NCBI GenBank assembly: GCA_944381575.1
Contig: CALWLS010000003.1
Span: 192,760 to 250,239 of the forward strand
DNA from: an uncultured Lachnospiraceae bacterium
Lineage (GTDB): Bacteria > Bacillota > Clostridia > Lachnospirales > Lachnospiraceae
Direction of reading: 5' to 3'
DNA: 57,480 nt
Part shown: positions 1 to 8,123 of the stretch, in pieces
How the letters are laid out: the number at the start of each line of letters is the position of its first letter
Position numbering within the stretch: the first letter of the stretch is position 1
Made by a program: the position numbers and the translations under genes
The notes under the pieces: model-generated
Databases searched by the model: none
The model's input: the letters and a program-made list of their open reading frames with translations, nothing else
Told to the model about the DNA's origin: nothing

Positions 1-287
1 GCATAGAGTTTGAGCCTATAGATATATTTAAGGCTAAGGCAGACAGATTCATAATCACGGAAAACGGCAAAATAATGCCTTCCCTGGATTCCATAGCCGG
101 ACTTGGGGCAAACGCCGCAAAGAGCATAGAGGAGGACGCCGTAAACGGTCCTTACTTAAGCATGGAGGAATTTATCCAGAGGACAAAGGTATCAAAGACC
201 AACGCCCAGCAGCTTAAGAGCCTCGGCTTACTCGGCAGCATACCGGAGTCAAACCAGCTAAGCTTCTTCGACCTTGCGGGGATGTGA
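1..287 (+). CDS. polC: DNA polymerase III PolC, C-terminal end (partial)
   Basis: This is the 3' end of the gene for the Gram-positive replicative DNA polymerase PolC; its start lies outside the window. The frame is open from base 3. The visible tail carries the helix-hairpin-helix-like region typical of the family end (IAGLGANAAKSIEEDA, then KTNAQQLKSLGLLGSIPESNQLSFF). In complete PolC proteins the ESNQ-(L/I)-S-x-F sequence is the last conserved stretch. The stop codon falls at 285-287. The last bases of the gene are repeated 500 bp downstream (772-790), so the region after the stop has been rearranged. The internal methionine at 75 is not a real start. Confidence 0.9.
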   Translation, partial: IEFEPIDIFKAKADRFIITENGKIMPSLDSIAGLGANAAKSIEEDAVNGPYLSMEEFIQRTKVSKTNAQQLKSLGLLGSIPESNQLSFFDLAGM

Positions 288-288
288 G
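270..288 (+). repeat. 19-bp direct repeat, copy 1 (end of polC)
   Basis: GACCTTGCGGGGATGTGAG spans the last codons and stop of polC. An identical copy lies at 772-790. The DNA after both copies is also related, and both lead into AAAGGC(G/A)CTGACTT, so the duplicated unit probably included the polC terminator. Confidence 0.85.
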
Positions 289-377
289 TTCAATTATAAT
301 TAAAACGGTTTATGTGGAACTGGGTAAATTGGTAAAAGGCGCTGACTTCAGGCGTACACCCATAAGTAATGGATCCT

Positions 378-412
378 GCAGGGCAGCATGGTAGATCGCT
401 ATGCTGTCCTGC
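378..412. repeat. 12-bp inverted repeat (hairpin)
   Basis: GCAGGGCAGCAT (378-389) pairs with ATGCTGTCCTGC (401-412) around an 11-nt loop, with one G-T pair. No T run follows directly. The hairpin sits at the left edge of the nuclease remnant, so it could be an altered polC terminator or an element end. Confidence 0.6.
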
Positions 413-421
413 TTTATAAAA

Positions 422-715
422 ATGAATTATAAGGTACTTGCAGACAGAACAAGACAGTTTAAGGAAAATACGAAAGGAGTACGGAATATGAACAGCGTAG
501 TTGATGAGATCCGGGAAGAAGGACGTGCCATGGGGATTGAAGAAGGTAAAAAAGAAGGCATAGCTGAAACCAGCAGGCAGACAGCCATCAGAATGCTTAA
601 ACTCGGAAAACTTTCATACGAGGATATTACAGTTTATACTGATCTGCCGATGAATGAGATATTAAAGCTTGCAGAGCAGTTGAAAGATGGCAGCATCGCA
701 TCTGCCAAGTTATAA
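422..715 (+). pseudogene. C-terminal remnant of a PD-(D/E)XK nuclease family transposase (Rpn/PDDEXK_2-like)
   Basis: The 97 residues match only the tail of this large clostridial family. They show LADRTRQFKENTKGV, the acidic/basic stretch EEGRAMGIEEGKKEGIAE, and a closing helical region (AIRMLKLGKLSYEDI, then LPMNEILKLAEQLK) that usually ends these proteins. The roughly 200-residue N-terminal nuclease core is missing, so no catalytic residues remain. A reading frame can be extended to 401, but that ATG lies in a hairpin arm. The fragment sits between two copies of the polC end, and a weaker copy of its middle part occurs at 2284-2335. It is probably not functional, though the short frame is intact. 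Confidence 0.65.
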
Positions 716-771
716 TTTAGTAGTCGGCAAAGCATATATGGCTATGGATTTGTTGAATCTATGATTTTATT

Positions 772-790
772 GACCTTGCGGGGATGTGAG
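772..790 (+). repeat. 19-bp direct repeat, copy 2 (duplicated polC end)
   Basis: The sequence is identical to 270-288 but is not connected to a polC reading frame. Together the copies bracket the nuclease remnant. The bases before copy 2 (ATTTTATT) also resemble the codons before the polC end. Confidence 0.85.
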
Positions 791-834
791 GGCAGTAATA
801 ATCGAAATGTTTAGAGATAACAAGTTAAATTGTT

Positions 835-870
835 AAAAGGCACTGACTTTCGGGTTGGTGCCTTTTATGC
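835..870 (+). terminator. Rho-independent terminator, probably the original polC terminator
   Basis: AAAAGGCAC (835-843) pairs with GTGCCTTTT (858-866). The related but degraded sequence after the first polC end (about 334-352) has lost much of the stem. Confidence 0.75.
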
Positions 871-880
871 GAAATCAATC

Positions 881-916
881 AAAAAATCAATCGTAAATTT
901 TTACGATTGATTTTTT
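881..916. repeat. Perfect 16-bp inverted repeat
   Basis: AAAAAATCAATCGTAA (881-896) is mirrored by TTACGATTGATTTTTT (901-916) around the 4-nt loop ATTT. With A and T runs on both sides it can act as a bidirectional terminator. It also overlaps the likely -35 region of the next gene, whose -10 TATAAT is at 935-940, so it could be an operator for the AlbA-type regulator encoded there. The sequence alone does not decide between these. Confidence 0.75.
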
Positions 917-934
917 GCGTATTTCTACATACAA

Positions 935-940
935 TATAAT
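935..940 (+). promoter_or_regulatory. Likely -10 box for the AlbA-type gene
   Basis: A perfect TATAAT lies 30 bp before the start codon at 970. No good -35 is seen at 17 bp; that region is the T-rich arm of the inverted repeat at 881-916. Confidence 0.5.
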
Positions 941-969
941 CAATTAAAAATGAAAAGGATGTAAATAGT

Positions 970-2223
970 ATGCGTGAAACGAGAATATTAGAGTTTAAAG
1001 AAACGATTACAAATGCCTTTTTAAAAACAGTCAGTGCCTTTTCGAATTACGATGGTGGAACCATTCTTTTTGGAGTAGATGATGATGGAAATGTAAAAGG
1101 TTTGCCTGATGTAAAACAGGCGTGCCTGGATATCGAAAATAAAATCAATGATAGCATTTCGCCTCAACCGAATTATACTCTTGAGATACAGAATAATGAT
1201 CAGACAATAAAGCTCACTGTCACCAGCGGCCTTCAAAAGCCGTATTTATACAAATCAAAAGCATACAAACGCAATGATACGGCAACGATAGAGGTGGATA
1301 CTCTGGAATTTTCAAGACTTGTATTGGATGGAAAAAATATCAGATTTGAAGAATTACCATGTAAAGATCAGGAATTGTCATTCGAAATTTTACAGCGCAA
1401 GCTGAAAGATAGTATTCATATTGAAACTTTTAATCAGGATACATTGAAAACATTGAACTTGTATGACAATATAAATGGTTTTAATAACGCAGCCGGACTT
1501 TTGGCGGATAAAAATCATTTTCCGGGAATTGATATTGTTAAGTTCGGTGAAAACATCAGCATTATTCAAAAGAGAATAACTTTTGAAAACACATCTGTTT
1601 TGGATGAATACGAAAAGGCACTTTCTGTATTTAGAGATTACTACCAGTATGAAATAATTGAGGGTGCTGACAGAAAAAAAATCGAGAAGATACCGGAAGA
1701 GGCTTTCAGAGAGGCGATTGCCAACGCTCTGATACACAGGGCATGGGATGTAGATTCACACATCAGGGTTTCCATGTTCGATGACAGAATAGAGGTTGTA
1801 TCTCCTGGAGGATTGCCGTCTGGAATAACTGTAGAAGAATATTTGTCAGGTAAACTATCTATTCTCAGAAATAGAAATCTTGCCAACGTGTTTTATAGAT
1901 TAGGATTTGTCGAGATATCCGGAACTGGAATTACAAGAATAAAGCAACTGTATACAGAAGGTCTTATGAAACCGGATTTTGAAGTTTCAGATAATGCTAT
2001 AAAAATTGTACTTCCTTTACTTGAAAAGAATGCCAACTTGACCGAAGATGAAAAAGTGATTTATAAACTCTTGAGCAAAACAATGTTGAAACCAATAAGT
2101 GAAATTGCACCATATATGCCTTTTGGAAAATCAAAGACAACAAAGCTGCTGAAAGATATGGGTAAAAAAGGTATGATTACGATTGAAGGCAAAGGCAGAG
2201 GTACGAAATATATAATTAATTAA
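970..2223 (+). CDS. AlbA_2 (Schlafen-like) DNA-binding domain / RecG-like C-terminal ATPase-fold regulator
   Basis: This 417-residue protein belongs to a common accessory family often labelled putative transcriptional regulator or ATP-binding protein. The N-terminal part (about 1-115) has AlbA_2 hallmarks: LEFKETITNAFLKTVSAFSN, then DGGTILFGVDDDG and the V-x-GL stretch. The region at about 240-345 has the HATPase_c_4-like signature EAFREAIANALIHRAW, then DRIEVVSPGGLP and GFVEISGTGITRIK. A winged-helix-like end follows (SKTMLKPISEIAPYM, then LLKDMGKKGMI). The length is normal for the family. The ribosome binding site is AAGGAT. It stands alone between two remnants of the same nuclease family, which suggests an accessory insertion. 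Its role is unknown; a regulatory or defence role is an inference. Confidence 0.8.
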   Translation: MRETRILEFKETITNAFLKTVSAFSNYDGGTILFGVDDDGNVKGLPDVKQACLDIENKINDSISPQPNYTLEIQNNDQTIKLTVTSGLQKPYLYKSKAYKRNDTATIEVDTLEFSRLVLDGKNIRFEELPCKDQELSFEILQRKLKDSIHIETFNQDTLKTLNLYDNINGFNNAAGLLADKNHFPGIDIVKFGENISIIQKRITFENTSVLDEYEKALSVFRDYYQYEIIEGADRKKIEKIPEEAFREAIANALIHRAWDVDSHIRVSMFDDRIEVVSPGGLPSGITVEEYLSGKLSILRNRNLANVFYRLGFVEISGTGITRIKQLYTEGLMKPDFEVSDNAIKIVLPLLEKNANLTEDEKVIYKLLSKTMLKPISEIAPYMPFGKSKTTKLLKDMGKKGMITIEGKGRGTKYIIN

Positions 2224-2283
2224 CTGTACTGTAAAAGAGATTCATACATGAGACATAATTTAAAAGAGTGTGGAAAGTGCATT

Positions 2284-2335
2284 GTAGTTGATGAGATCCG
2301 GAAAGAAGAATGTGCCATAGGGATTGAAGAACGTA
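2284..2335 (+). pseudogene. Second, decayed remnant of the PD-(D/E)XK family gene
   Basis: GTAGTTGATGAGATCCGG and the next ~34 bases match 494-545 of the first remnant with about seven differences, several of them G to A. No useful frame survives. The rest of 2224-2599 shows no gene: it is AT-rich, and apart from the GAAGGGAG ribosome binding site of the next gene nothing further is recognised. Confidence 0.65.
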
Positions 2336-2599
2336 GAAATACTGTGAATTTTGCCTGTGGGCTATCGTAAAAATATATAATTTTTCGTCACAATTAGAAC
2401 ACACAAACTTAAAAATTTTGTATGAGAAATTTTATTGAGCTAAAGTGGGGAAGAATATATCATAGGTTTAGGATAAGGGGAGTTAAAAGATTTAACGATC
2501 TTTATTATCGTATATTTTTAAAATGTTCCCCGGCCTTACCGGAAATGATCACCAAGCGGATTTAAGGTCAGGGACAGACCACGAAGGGAGACAGACAGT

Positions 2600-3856
2600 A
2601 TGAAAAAGATGCTTTTAAAAACGGCAGCCGTATCATCTATCATGACTGCGGCTTTCGCATTCTCAGCATTTGCGGAGACACCGATCACATCGGTAAGCTT
2701 CTATGCAGAGATAAATGAAGACGATGCAGCAGCTGAAGGAGTAAACTCACCGGATTTCTACACGGATAATTCCGACATGTATGACCTTACCTGGGAAGAG
2801 ACCTCATCCTCAAGCTCGGCAAAGTCAGAGAAGTCCTACAGGCTTACATTCATAGCTAACGGAGATTATGTATTCCCGGAGAATGAGAACCAGATCACTG
2901 TTACCGGAACCGGCGTAACGGAGATAGGTACCAAGTCCACCAAGGATGACGGAACTACCCTTGAGGTAAGGGTAAAGGCATGGCCTTACTCAAAGCTTGA
3001 GAAACCTGAGGTAGAGAATGAAGGTGCTATCGGAGATTTAGAGACAAGTAAGATAGAATTCGATAAAAAGGGTGCGGGAACAGTTGAATACGTTATAACA
3101 TATGTAGATTATGACGGAGACACAAATACTAAGCACGGTACCACAACAAGTTCAAGTGTTTCAGTTTCAGCTTATAATAAGGCCTATAGTGGAAGTAATG
3201 AAGACTATGATCGAAGGAAAGTAACTGGCTTTGCTATAAGAGCGACAAAGCTTAGTTCCAGTTCCAACCCTAACATAGTACCGAGTGACTGGGTATGGGT
3301 AGGTGATGAGCCGGATTATGATATGACCAATTACGAGACCTGGGGTGACTGGATCGGACATTCTGGAAGCTCAAGCTCAAACCAGACCATCAATAACGTC
3401 GGAACTGCAGGCCCTGGCTCTGGAAGCACCTCAAGCGCAGGCTGGGCAGGCTCAGGCAATGACTGGTACTGGAGAAATGCTAACGGCACCAACCAGACAG
3501 GCTGGGTACAGGACGGCGGAAACTGGTACTACTGCGATCCTAACAACGGCGGCAAGATGGCTGCAGGCTGGATCTTTGACGGAGCTAACTGGTACTACCT
3601 CAACGAGGCTCATGACGGTACATACGGACGTATGATGTCAGGCTGGCTTAACCACGGCGGACACTGGTATTACTTAAATGAGTCCCATGACGGAACCTTC
3701 GGACGTATGATGACCAGCTGGCAGGTGATAAACGGGGTACAGTATTACTTCAGGCCTAACTCAGGCGGACCTCTTGGATCAATGGTATCCAACGCCACGG
3801 TAAGGATCAACAACGTGAACTATACCTTCAACGCCGACGGAGCGCTTGTAGGCTGA
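2600..3856 (+). CDS. Secreted cell-wall-binding repeat protein
   Basis: This 418-residue protein has a clear signal peptide (MKK, hydrophobic core, cleavage likely after AFA at about residue 25). The middle (about 26-255) has no recognised domain. A Gly/Ser-rich linker (about 255-290) leads into aromatic repeats of the cell-wall-binding/choline-binding type: WYWRNANG, GWVQDGGNWYYCD, GWIFDGANWYYLNEAHDG, GWLNHGGHWYYLNESHDG and a closing YYF unit with PLGSM. Such repeats bind wall teichoic or choline-type polymers non-covalently. The same repeat style ends the giant protein at 47014, so both are probably displayed the same way. The ribosome binding site is GAAGGGAG. No LPXTG motif is seen. The cargo function is unknown. 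Confidence 0.85.
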   Translation: MKKMLLKTAAVSSIMTAAFAFSAFAETPITSVSFYAEINEDDAAAEGVNSPDFYTDNSDMYDLTWEETSSSSSAKSEKSYRLTFIANGDYVFPENENQITVTGTGVTEIGTKSTKDDGTTLEVRVKAWPYSKLEKPEVENEGAIGDLETSKIEFDKKGAGTVEYVITYVDYDGDTNTKHGTTTSSSVSVSAYNKAYSGSNEDYDRRKVTGFAIRATKLSSSSNPNIVPSDWVWVGDEPDYDMTNYETWGDWIGHSGSSSSNQTINNVGTAGPGSGSTSSAGWAGSGNDWYWRNANGTNQTGWVQDGGNWYYCDPNNGGKMAAGWIFDGANWYYLNEAHDGTYGRMMSGWLNHGGHWYYLNESHDGTFGRMMTSWQVINGVQYYFRPNSGGPLGSMVSNATVRINNVNYTFNADGALVG

Positions 3857-3920
3857 TAACAGCCTGGACTGCTTAAGTTCACTAAACAATATAACAAAGT
3901 ACGGGATAGTGCATAAAATG

Positions 3921-3953
3921 ACGCCGCCGGGAGGAGCTTCTTCCCGGCGGCGT
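3921..3953 (+). terminator. GC-rich hairpin after the wall-binding protein gene
   Basis: ACGCCGCCGGGA (3921-3932) pairs perfectly with TCCCGGCGGCGT (3942-3953). No T run follows (ACTGATTTCC), so it may act as an mRNA-stabilising hairpin or a weak terminator. Confidence 0.6.
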
Positions 3954-3973
3954 ACTGATTTCCAAAATAACTT

Positions 3974-4013
3974 ATTAGCCGCGGCTAATTTTTGGACAAT
4001 TAGCATATGCTAA
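3974..4013. promoter_or_regulatory. Pair of matched palindromes, candidate metalloregulator operators
   Basis: ATTAGCCGCGGCTAAT (3974-3989) and TTAGCATATGCTAA (4000-4013) are both perfect palindromes and share the form TTAGC-N4-GCTAA. Their centres are 25 bp apart. They lie just upstream of the manganese riboswitch and mntP, which suggests binding by a dimeric metal sensor such as a DtxR/MntR-family protein; this identity is inferred. Confidence 0.6.
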
Positions 4014-4070
4014 CATTAGGCATATTTATTGAAAAATCCCTCATGTTCTGGTATCCTTTCAGGGTAATAT

Positions 4071-4203
4071 TTGGAATAAGGGAGTAGTCAGCGAGCTATT
4101 CGCGGAGTTGCCAACATACTGGAGATATTCCTGGCATCACCTTAATTGACGAGACTTATCTGCTAATCAATAGGCGGATGGGGCTTGTCTTTTTTTATCC
4201 GCC
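4071..4203 (+). promoter_or_regulatory. yybP-ykoY manganese riboswitch with downstream stem
   Basis: The aptamer is recognised by its two conserved loops. GGGAGTAG (4080-4087) follows the 5' strand of P1, ATAAG (4076-4080). CGAGACTTAT (4150-4159) holds the second metal-site loop and the matching strand CTTAT. Internal pairings such as GCGAGCTATTCGC and TGCCA/TGGCA fall between. A later stem, GGCGGAT (4173-4179) with ATCCGCC (4197-4203), encloses a T run and probably belongs to the expression platform. In this family Mn2+ binding raises expression of manganese export genes, which fits mntP 34 bp downstream. Confidence 0.8.
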
Positions 4204-4236
4204 GCCTACAAAATTTATATTTGCAGGAGGTAAAAA

Positions 4237-4797
4237 ATGAAATTTTACGAACTTGTTGTCCTTGCCATAGGCCTTTCCATGGACGCCTTTGCCATAGCCA
4301 TCTGCAAGGGTCTTTCCGTGCCCAAGATCGAGCCCAAGCACGCAGCCATAACGGGGCTTTGGTTCGGAGGCGGACAGGCGCTGATGCCGCTTATAGGATA
4401 TCTGCTGGGCATAGGCTTCCAGTCAACTATCGAGAGCGTGGATCACTGGATAGCCTTTATACTCCTTGGCCTCATAGGACTCAATATGATAAAGGAATCG
4501 AGAGAGGAGTCCAAGGCTTTGGATGTTTCATTCTCCCCTAAGGTAATGTTTCCACTGGCAGTGGCCGACAGCATAGATGCTCTTGCTGCCGGCGTCACCA
4601 TGGCGTTTTTAAATGTCAGCATCATACCTGCTATAGCCATGATAGGCTTTACGACCTTCTGGTTTTCCTACGCAGGGACTTTCATTGGAAACAAATTCGG
4701 AGAGAGATACCGCTCCAAGGCCGAGCTTTTCGGAGGAGTGGTCCTGATACTTATAGGCATCAACATACTTATAGAGCACCTTGGGCTTTTTGCCTGA
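4237..4797 (+). CDS. mntP: Manganese efflux pump MntP
   Basis: This 186-residue inner-membrane protein exports Mn2+. The sequence shows the six-helix MntP plan with its paired acidic motifs: GLSMDAFAIAICKGL near residue 14, and AVADSIDALAAGVTMAF near residue 110. The intramembrane aspartates that define the family are therefore both present. Length and start are standard, with AGGAGG 7 nt before the ATG. The Mn riboswitch directly upstream supports the assignment. A terminator follows at 4931. Expression probably rises with cytoplasmic Mn2+. Confidence 0.95.
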   Translation: MKFYELVVLAIGLSMDAFAIAICKGLSVPKIEPKHAAITGLWFGGGQALMPLIGYLLGIGFQSTIESVDHWIAFILLGLIGLNMIKESREESKALDVSFSPKVMFPLAVADSIDALAAGVTMAFLNVSIIPAIAMIGFTTFWFSYAGTFIGNKFGERYRSKAELFGGVVLILIGINILIEHLGLFA

Positions 4798-4930
4798 TAA
4801 GACTTGCGGCCTTACAGACCGGATCTCCGGTCAAAAAACATATATGGGAACGTAAATCGGTATTTATATACGCTGGACTTCAGGATATTAACATAACAGT
4901 TGATTAAACCGCATAAAATGGATTAAAATA

Positions 4931-4964
4931 AAATGCTGTAGGGAACATTTCCCGCAGCATTTTT
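4931..4964 (+). terminator. Rho-independent terminator after mntP
   Basis: AAATGCTG (4931-4938) pairs with CAGCATTT (4955-4962), with an inner GGGAA/TTCCC stem and a T run. It lies only 30 bp before the next start codon, so the glycerate kinase promoter must be close by, or readthrough occurs. Confidence 0.8.
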
Positions 4965-4993
4965 ATAATATCAAATATCGGGAGGATATTTTA

Positions 4994-6226
4994 ATGACAC
5001 TTAGACAGGATGCGGACAGGATTATCGCTGCTTCCATCAAGGCGGTTCTGCCTGATGAGGCTGTAGCTAAGGCGCTTAAGGGTAAGGATTTTGGCGACGG
5101 CAAGGTCGTTATGGTGGCAGCAGGAAAGGCTGCATGGCAGATGGCTAAGGCCGCTGCGGATATACTTGGTGACAGGCTTAATAAGGGAGTCGTGGTTACA
5201 AAGTATGACCATGTAAAGGGTGAGATACCTCACACGGACTGCTACGAGGCAGGCCATCCGGTACCTGATGCAAATTCCTTTAAGGCTACCCAGGCAGCTC
5301 TTGATCTTGTGAGCGGCCTCAGCGAAAAGGATACGGTGCTTTTCCTTGTATCCGGAGGCGGATCCGCCCTGTTTGAGAAGCCTCTGATACCTGAGGAGGA
5401 GCTTACGGATATCACCAAGCAGTTCCTTAACTGCGGCGCTGATATCACTGAGATCAACACCATAAGGAAGCGTATATCTGCGGTCAAGGGCGGAAAGTTT
5501 GCCATTGCCTGCAAGCCTGCTCATGTATTCAGCATAGTACTTAGCGATATCCTTGGAGATCCTCTGGACATGATTGCTTCAGGACCTGCATATCCTGACA
5601 GCTCCACCTGCGAGGATGCAGACAGGATAGTTAAGAAGTATGATCTTAAGCTCAGCGACCTTGCAAAGGAGCTTCTTACAAAGGAGACTCCAAAGGAGCT
5701 TGACAATGTGGAAACCATGATAAACGGCTCCGTGATCAATCTCTGCAGGGCGGCGGCAGCGGCAGCAGAGGAGCTTGGATATAAGCCTCAGATCCTTACG
5801 GATCAGCTGGTATGCGAGGCAAGGGAGGCCGGGTCATTCTTGGCATCCATAGGAAAGAGCCATCAGGATTCAAAGGAAAGCCTTGCATTTATTGCCGGAG
5901 GTGAGACGGTAGTACACATCACAGGTAAGGGCAAGGGAGGCCGCAATCAGGAGATCGCGCTTTCAGCTGCTGAAGGCCTTAACGGATTAAAGGATACGGC
6001 AGTATTTTCCATAGGCTCTGACGGAACTGACGGACCGACGGACGCTGCCGGAGGATATGCTGATCAGGATACGGCAGGCATCCTCAAAAAGGACGGAATT
6101 GCCATATACGACGTGCTTAAGGATAACGACGCGTATAATGCGCTCAAAAAGACCGGCGGTCTCATAATAACGGGAGCTACCGGAACAAATGTCAATGACG
6201 TTGCCGTACTTCTTATCAAGAGATAA
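4994..6226 (+). CDS. Glycerate 2-kinase (GckA/TtuD type, MOFRL family)
   Basis: This 410-residue cytoplasmic enzyme phosphorylates D-glycerate to 2-phosphoglycerate. It has the family's glycine-rich sequences: VMVAAGKAAWQMA near residue 40, GHPVPDANS near 88, and LFLVSGGGSALFEKP near 115. The C-terminal MOFRL domain shows FIAGGETVVHITGKGKGGRNQE, then GSDGTDGPTDAAGGYAD. The length is slightly short of the usual 420-450. The ribosome binding site is GGGAGGAT. trpS starts 31 bp downstream in the same direction, probably cotranscribed. The D-2-hydroxyacid dehydrogenase at 8124 could supply glycerate from hydroxypyruvate, but that link is only an inference. Confidence 0.9.
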   Translation: MTLRQDADRIIAASIKAVLPDEAVAKALKGKDFGDGKVVMVAAGKAAWQMAKAAADILGDRLNKGVVVTKYDHVKGEIPHTDCYEAGHPVPDANSFKATQAALDLVSGLSEKDTVLFLVSGGGSALFEKPLIPEEELTDITKQFLNCGADITEINTIRKRISAVKGGKFAIACKPAHVFSIVLSDILGDPLDMIASGPAYPDSSTCEDADRIVKKYDLKLSDLAKELLTKETPKELDNVETMINGSVINLCRAAAAAAEELGYKPQILTDQLVCEAREAGSFLASIGKSHQDSKESLAFIAGGETVVHITGKGKGGRNQEIALSAAEGLNGLKDTAVFSIGSDGTDGPTDAAGGYADQDTAGILKKDGIAIYDVLKDNDAYNALKKTGGLIITGATGTNVNDVAVLLIKR

Positions 6227-6257
6227 TCGGAAGTTATTTAATATTAGGAGCATTTAA

Positions 6258-7322
6258 ATGAAACAGATCATTTTGACTGGCGACCGCCCTACGGGGCGGC
6301 TCCATGTCGGGCATTATGTGGGCTCCCTCAAGGAAAGGGTGGAGCTGCAGGAATCCGGGCTGTATGATGAGATTTATATCATGATAGCGGACGCCCAGGC
6401 CCTTACCGATAATGCCGAGCACCCGGAAAAGGTGCGTCAGAATATTATGAATGTCGCCCTGGACTATCTTGGAGTGGGCATAGATCCTGAAAAGTCTACC
6501 ATATTTATACAGTCCATGGTCCCTGAGCTTACTGAGCTGACATTTTATTATATGAACCTGGTGACGGTATCGAGGGTACAGCGCAATCCTACCGTCAAGT
6601 CCGAGATACAGCAGAGGGGCTTTGAAACCAGCATCCCGGTGGGATTTTTCTGCTACCCGATAAGTCAGGCGGCGGATATCACGGCATTCCATGCGACCAA
6701 GGTGCCTGTAGGAGAGGACCAGCTTCCGATGCTGGAGCAGTGTAAGGAGATAGTTGCAAAATTCAATTCCGTATACGGGGAGACCCTTACGGAGCCGGAT
6801 ATCGTGCTTCCGGGAAATAAAGCCTGCTTAAGGCTTCCCGGCATAGACGGCAAGGCCAAGATGAGCAAGTCCCTCGGCAACTGCATTTACCTCTCGGATG
6901 AGCCTGAGGAGATAAAGAAAAAGATAATGTCCATGTATACGGACCCTAACCACATCAGGGTGGAGGATCCGGGAACCGTTGAGGGCAATCCGGTATTTAC
7001 CTACCTTGACGCGTTCTGCAGGCCTGAGTATTTTGAGGAATTCCTTCCGGACTACAAGTCTCTGGATGAGCTTAAGGACCATTACAGGAGAGGCGGTCTC
7101 GGCGACGTTAAGATCAAGAAGTTCTTAAATAACGTCATGCAGGAGGAGCTCCGCCCTATAAGGGAGCGGAGGAAGTCATGGGAAGCCAGACTTCCAGAGG
7201 TCTATGAGCTCTTAAAGGCCGGAAGCGAGAAGGCTGAGAGGAAGGCTGCTGAGACCCTTAAGGAAGTTAAGCATGCAATGCGCATAGATTACTTTGATGA
7301 CGGCAATCTCCTTAAGAGCTAA
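6258..7322 (+). CDS. trpS: Tryptophanyl-tRNA synthetase
   Basis: This 354-residue class I synthetase charges tRNA-Trp. It shows the HIGH-type motif as HVGH ([10 protein letters not shown] near residue 16) and a perfect KMSKS at residues 201-205 ([11 protein letters not shown]). The AQALTD stretch near residue 50 is characteristic of TrpRS. AGGAG precedes the ATG. The gene follows the glycerate kinase closely and has no room for its own T-box leader, unlike many clostridial trpS genes. A bidirectional terminator follows. The length is normal. Confidence 0.95.
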   Translation: MKQIILTGDRPTGRLHVGHYVGSLKERVELQESGLYDEIYIMIADAQALTDNAEHPEKVRQNIMNVALDYLGVGIDPEKSTIFIQSMVPELTELTFYYMNLVTVSRVQRNPTVKSEIQQRGFETSIPVGFFCYPISQAADITAFHATKVPVGEDQLPMLEQCKEIVAKFNSVYGETLTEPDIVLPGNKACLRLPGIDGKAKMSKSLGNCIYLSDEPEEIKKKIMSMYTDPNHIRVEDPGTVEGNPVFTYLDAFCRPEYFEEFLPDYKSLDELKDHYRRGGLGDVKIKKFLNNVMQEELRPIRERRKSWEARLPEVYELLKAGSEKAERKAAETLKEVKHAMRIDYFDDGNLLKS

Positions 7323-7334
7323 AACAAAACAAAG

Positions 7335-7404
7335 AAAGGCAGGAAAGCGGTTTCATCCGTCCTCGTTAATGAGAACGGTCCGATCACGCCCTCCTGTCTT
7401 TTTT
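7335..7404. terminator. Terminator between convergent trpS and the racemase gene
   Basis: AAAGGCAGGA (7335-7344) pairs with TCCTGTCTTT (7392-7401), followed by further Ts; A residues on the other side allow it to serve both strands. The long loop contains a second GC-rich hairpin. Confidence 0.7.
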
Positions 7405-7429
7405 ATGTGCTCGTCCGGCTGTCCGGTGC

Positions 7430-8080
7430 TCAACGATCCTCTGTGAGCATTTTCAGCATACGGAAGCCCGGGTCTATGATAGGAAATGTCAGGACGTCCT
7501 CAAGCTCTCCTGCGATATAAGGAAAATGCGTGCATCCGAGGATCAGGGCGTCGGGGTCCATTTTCTCAAAGGCCTCCATCAGCTTATGGATGCCAAGCTC
7601 CCTTACTATCTCGGCAGGCTCACGCTGCTTTTCAATGGCGGCCACAAGATTTAAAAGGCTTGCGCCAAAGGCAGTACAATCAGGATTTGCGCTGTATACT
7701 GCCTGTTCTATCGCGGCAAGGCTCTGGCCGTTTGCGGCGATGATGCAGAGCCTACGGTATTTTCCTGCGGCTTCCTTATATACGTCGAAGGGCGTTACTA
7801 TGTGGGGCGTGCGCACGTGTTCTCTTAAGTATTCAATGTCTATGGCAGCGGCCATGGAATTACAGTTAAGATATATACCCTCAGCGCCTTCATTTATCAT
7901 CTCATTGCAAAGGCATGTCACCTGCAGCGTGAGCTCCTTGGGGTGAAGCACCTGCATCTGAGTCTGGATCTCCGGCGTGGGGCTGGAATATCTGCTGACG
8001 GTACTGTGGCCGAAGCTTTCAATATAATCCACGCCCATACGGGTATCCACCGGGGTTCCTGCGATAACGCCTATCTTCAT
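7430..8080 (-). CDS. Aspartate/glutamate racemase family protein
   Basis: This 216-residue cofactor-independent racemase has both catalytic cysteines of the family: C73 in LNCNSMAA and C183 in LGCTHFPY. The N-terminus, MKIGVIAGTPVDTRMG, is the usual first beta strand and loop. I place the start at 8080 rather than 8086, because AGGAGG abuts the outer ATG and is 6 nt from the inner one. The substrate is uncertain. The protein is shorter than typical MurI (about 260-270), so an aspartate or broad-range racemase is more likely than the essential MurI. It is probably cotranscribed with the dehydrogenase upstream (43 bp gap). Confidence 0.8.
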   Translation of the reverse strand: MKIGVIAGTPVDTRMGVDYIESFGHSTVSRYSSPTPEIQTQMQVLHPKELTLQVTCLCNEMINEGAEGIYLNCNSMAAAIDIEYLREHVRTPHIVTPFDVYKEAAGKYRRLCIIAANGQSLAAIEQAVYSANPDCTAFGASLLNLVAAIEKQREPAEIVRELGIHKLMEAFEKMDPDALILGCTHFPYIAGELEDVLTFPIIDPGFRMLKMLTEDR

Positions 8081-8123
8081 GATCATCCTCCTATTCCGGG
8101 CTTACAGGATGCAGCTCTGCGGC

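Noticed and set aside
6226-6258. A T-box leader for trpS
   Set aside because: Only 31 bp separate the genes, too little for a T-box.
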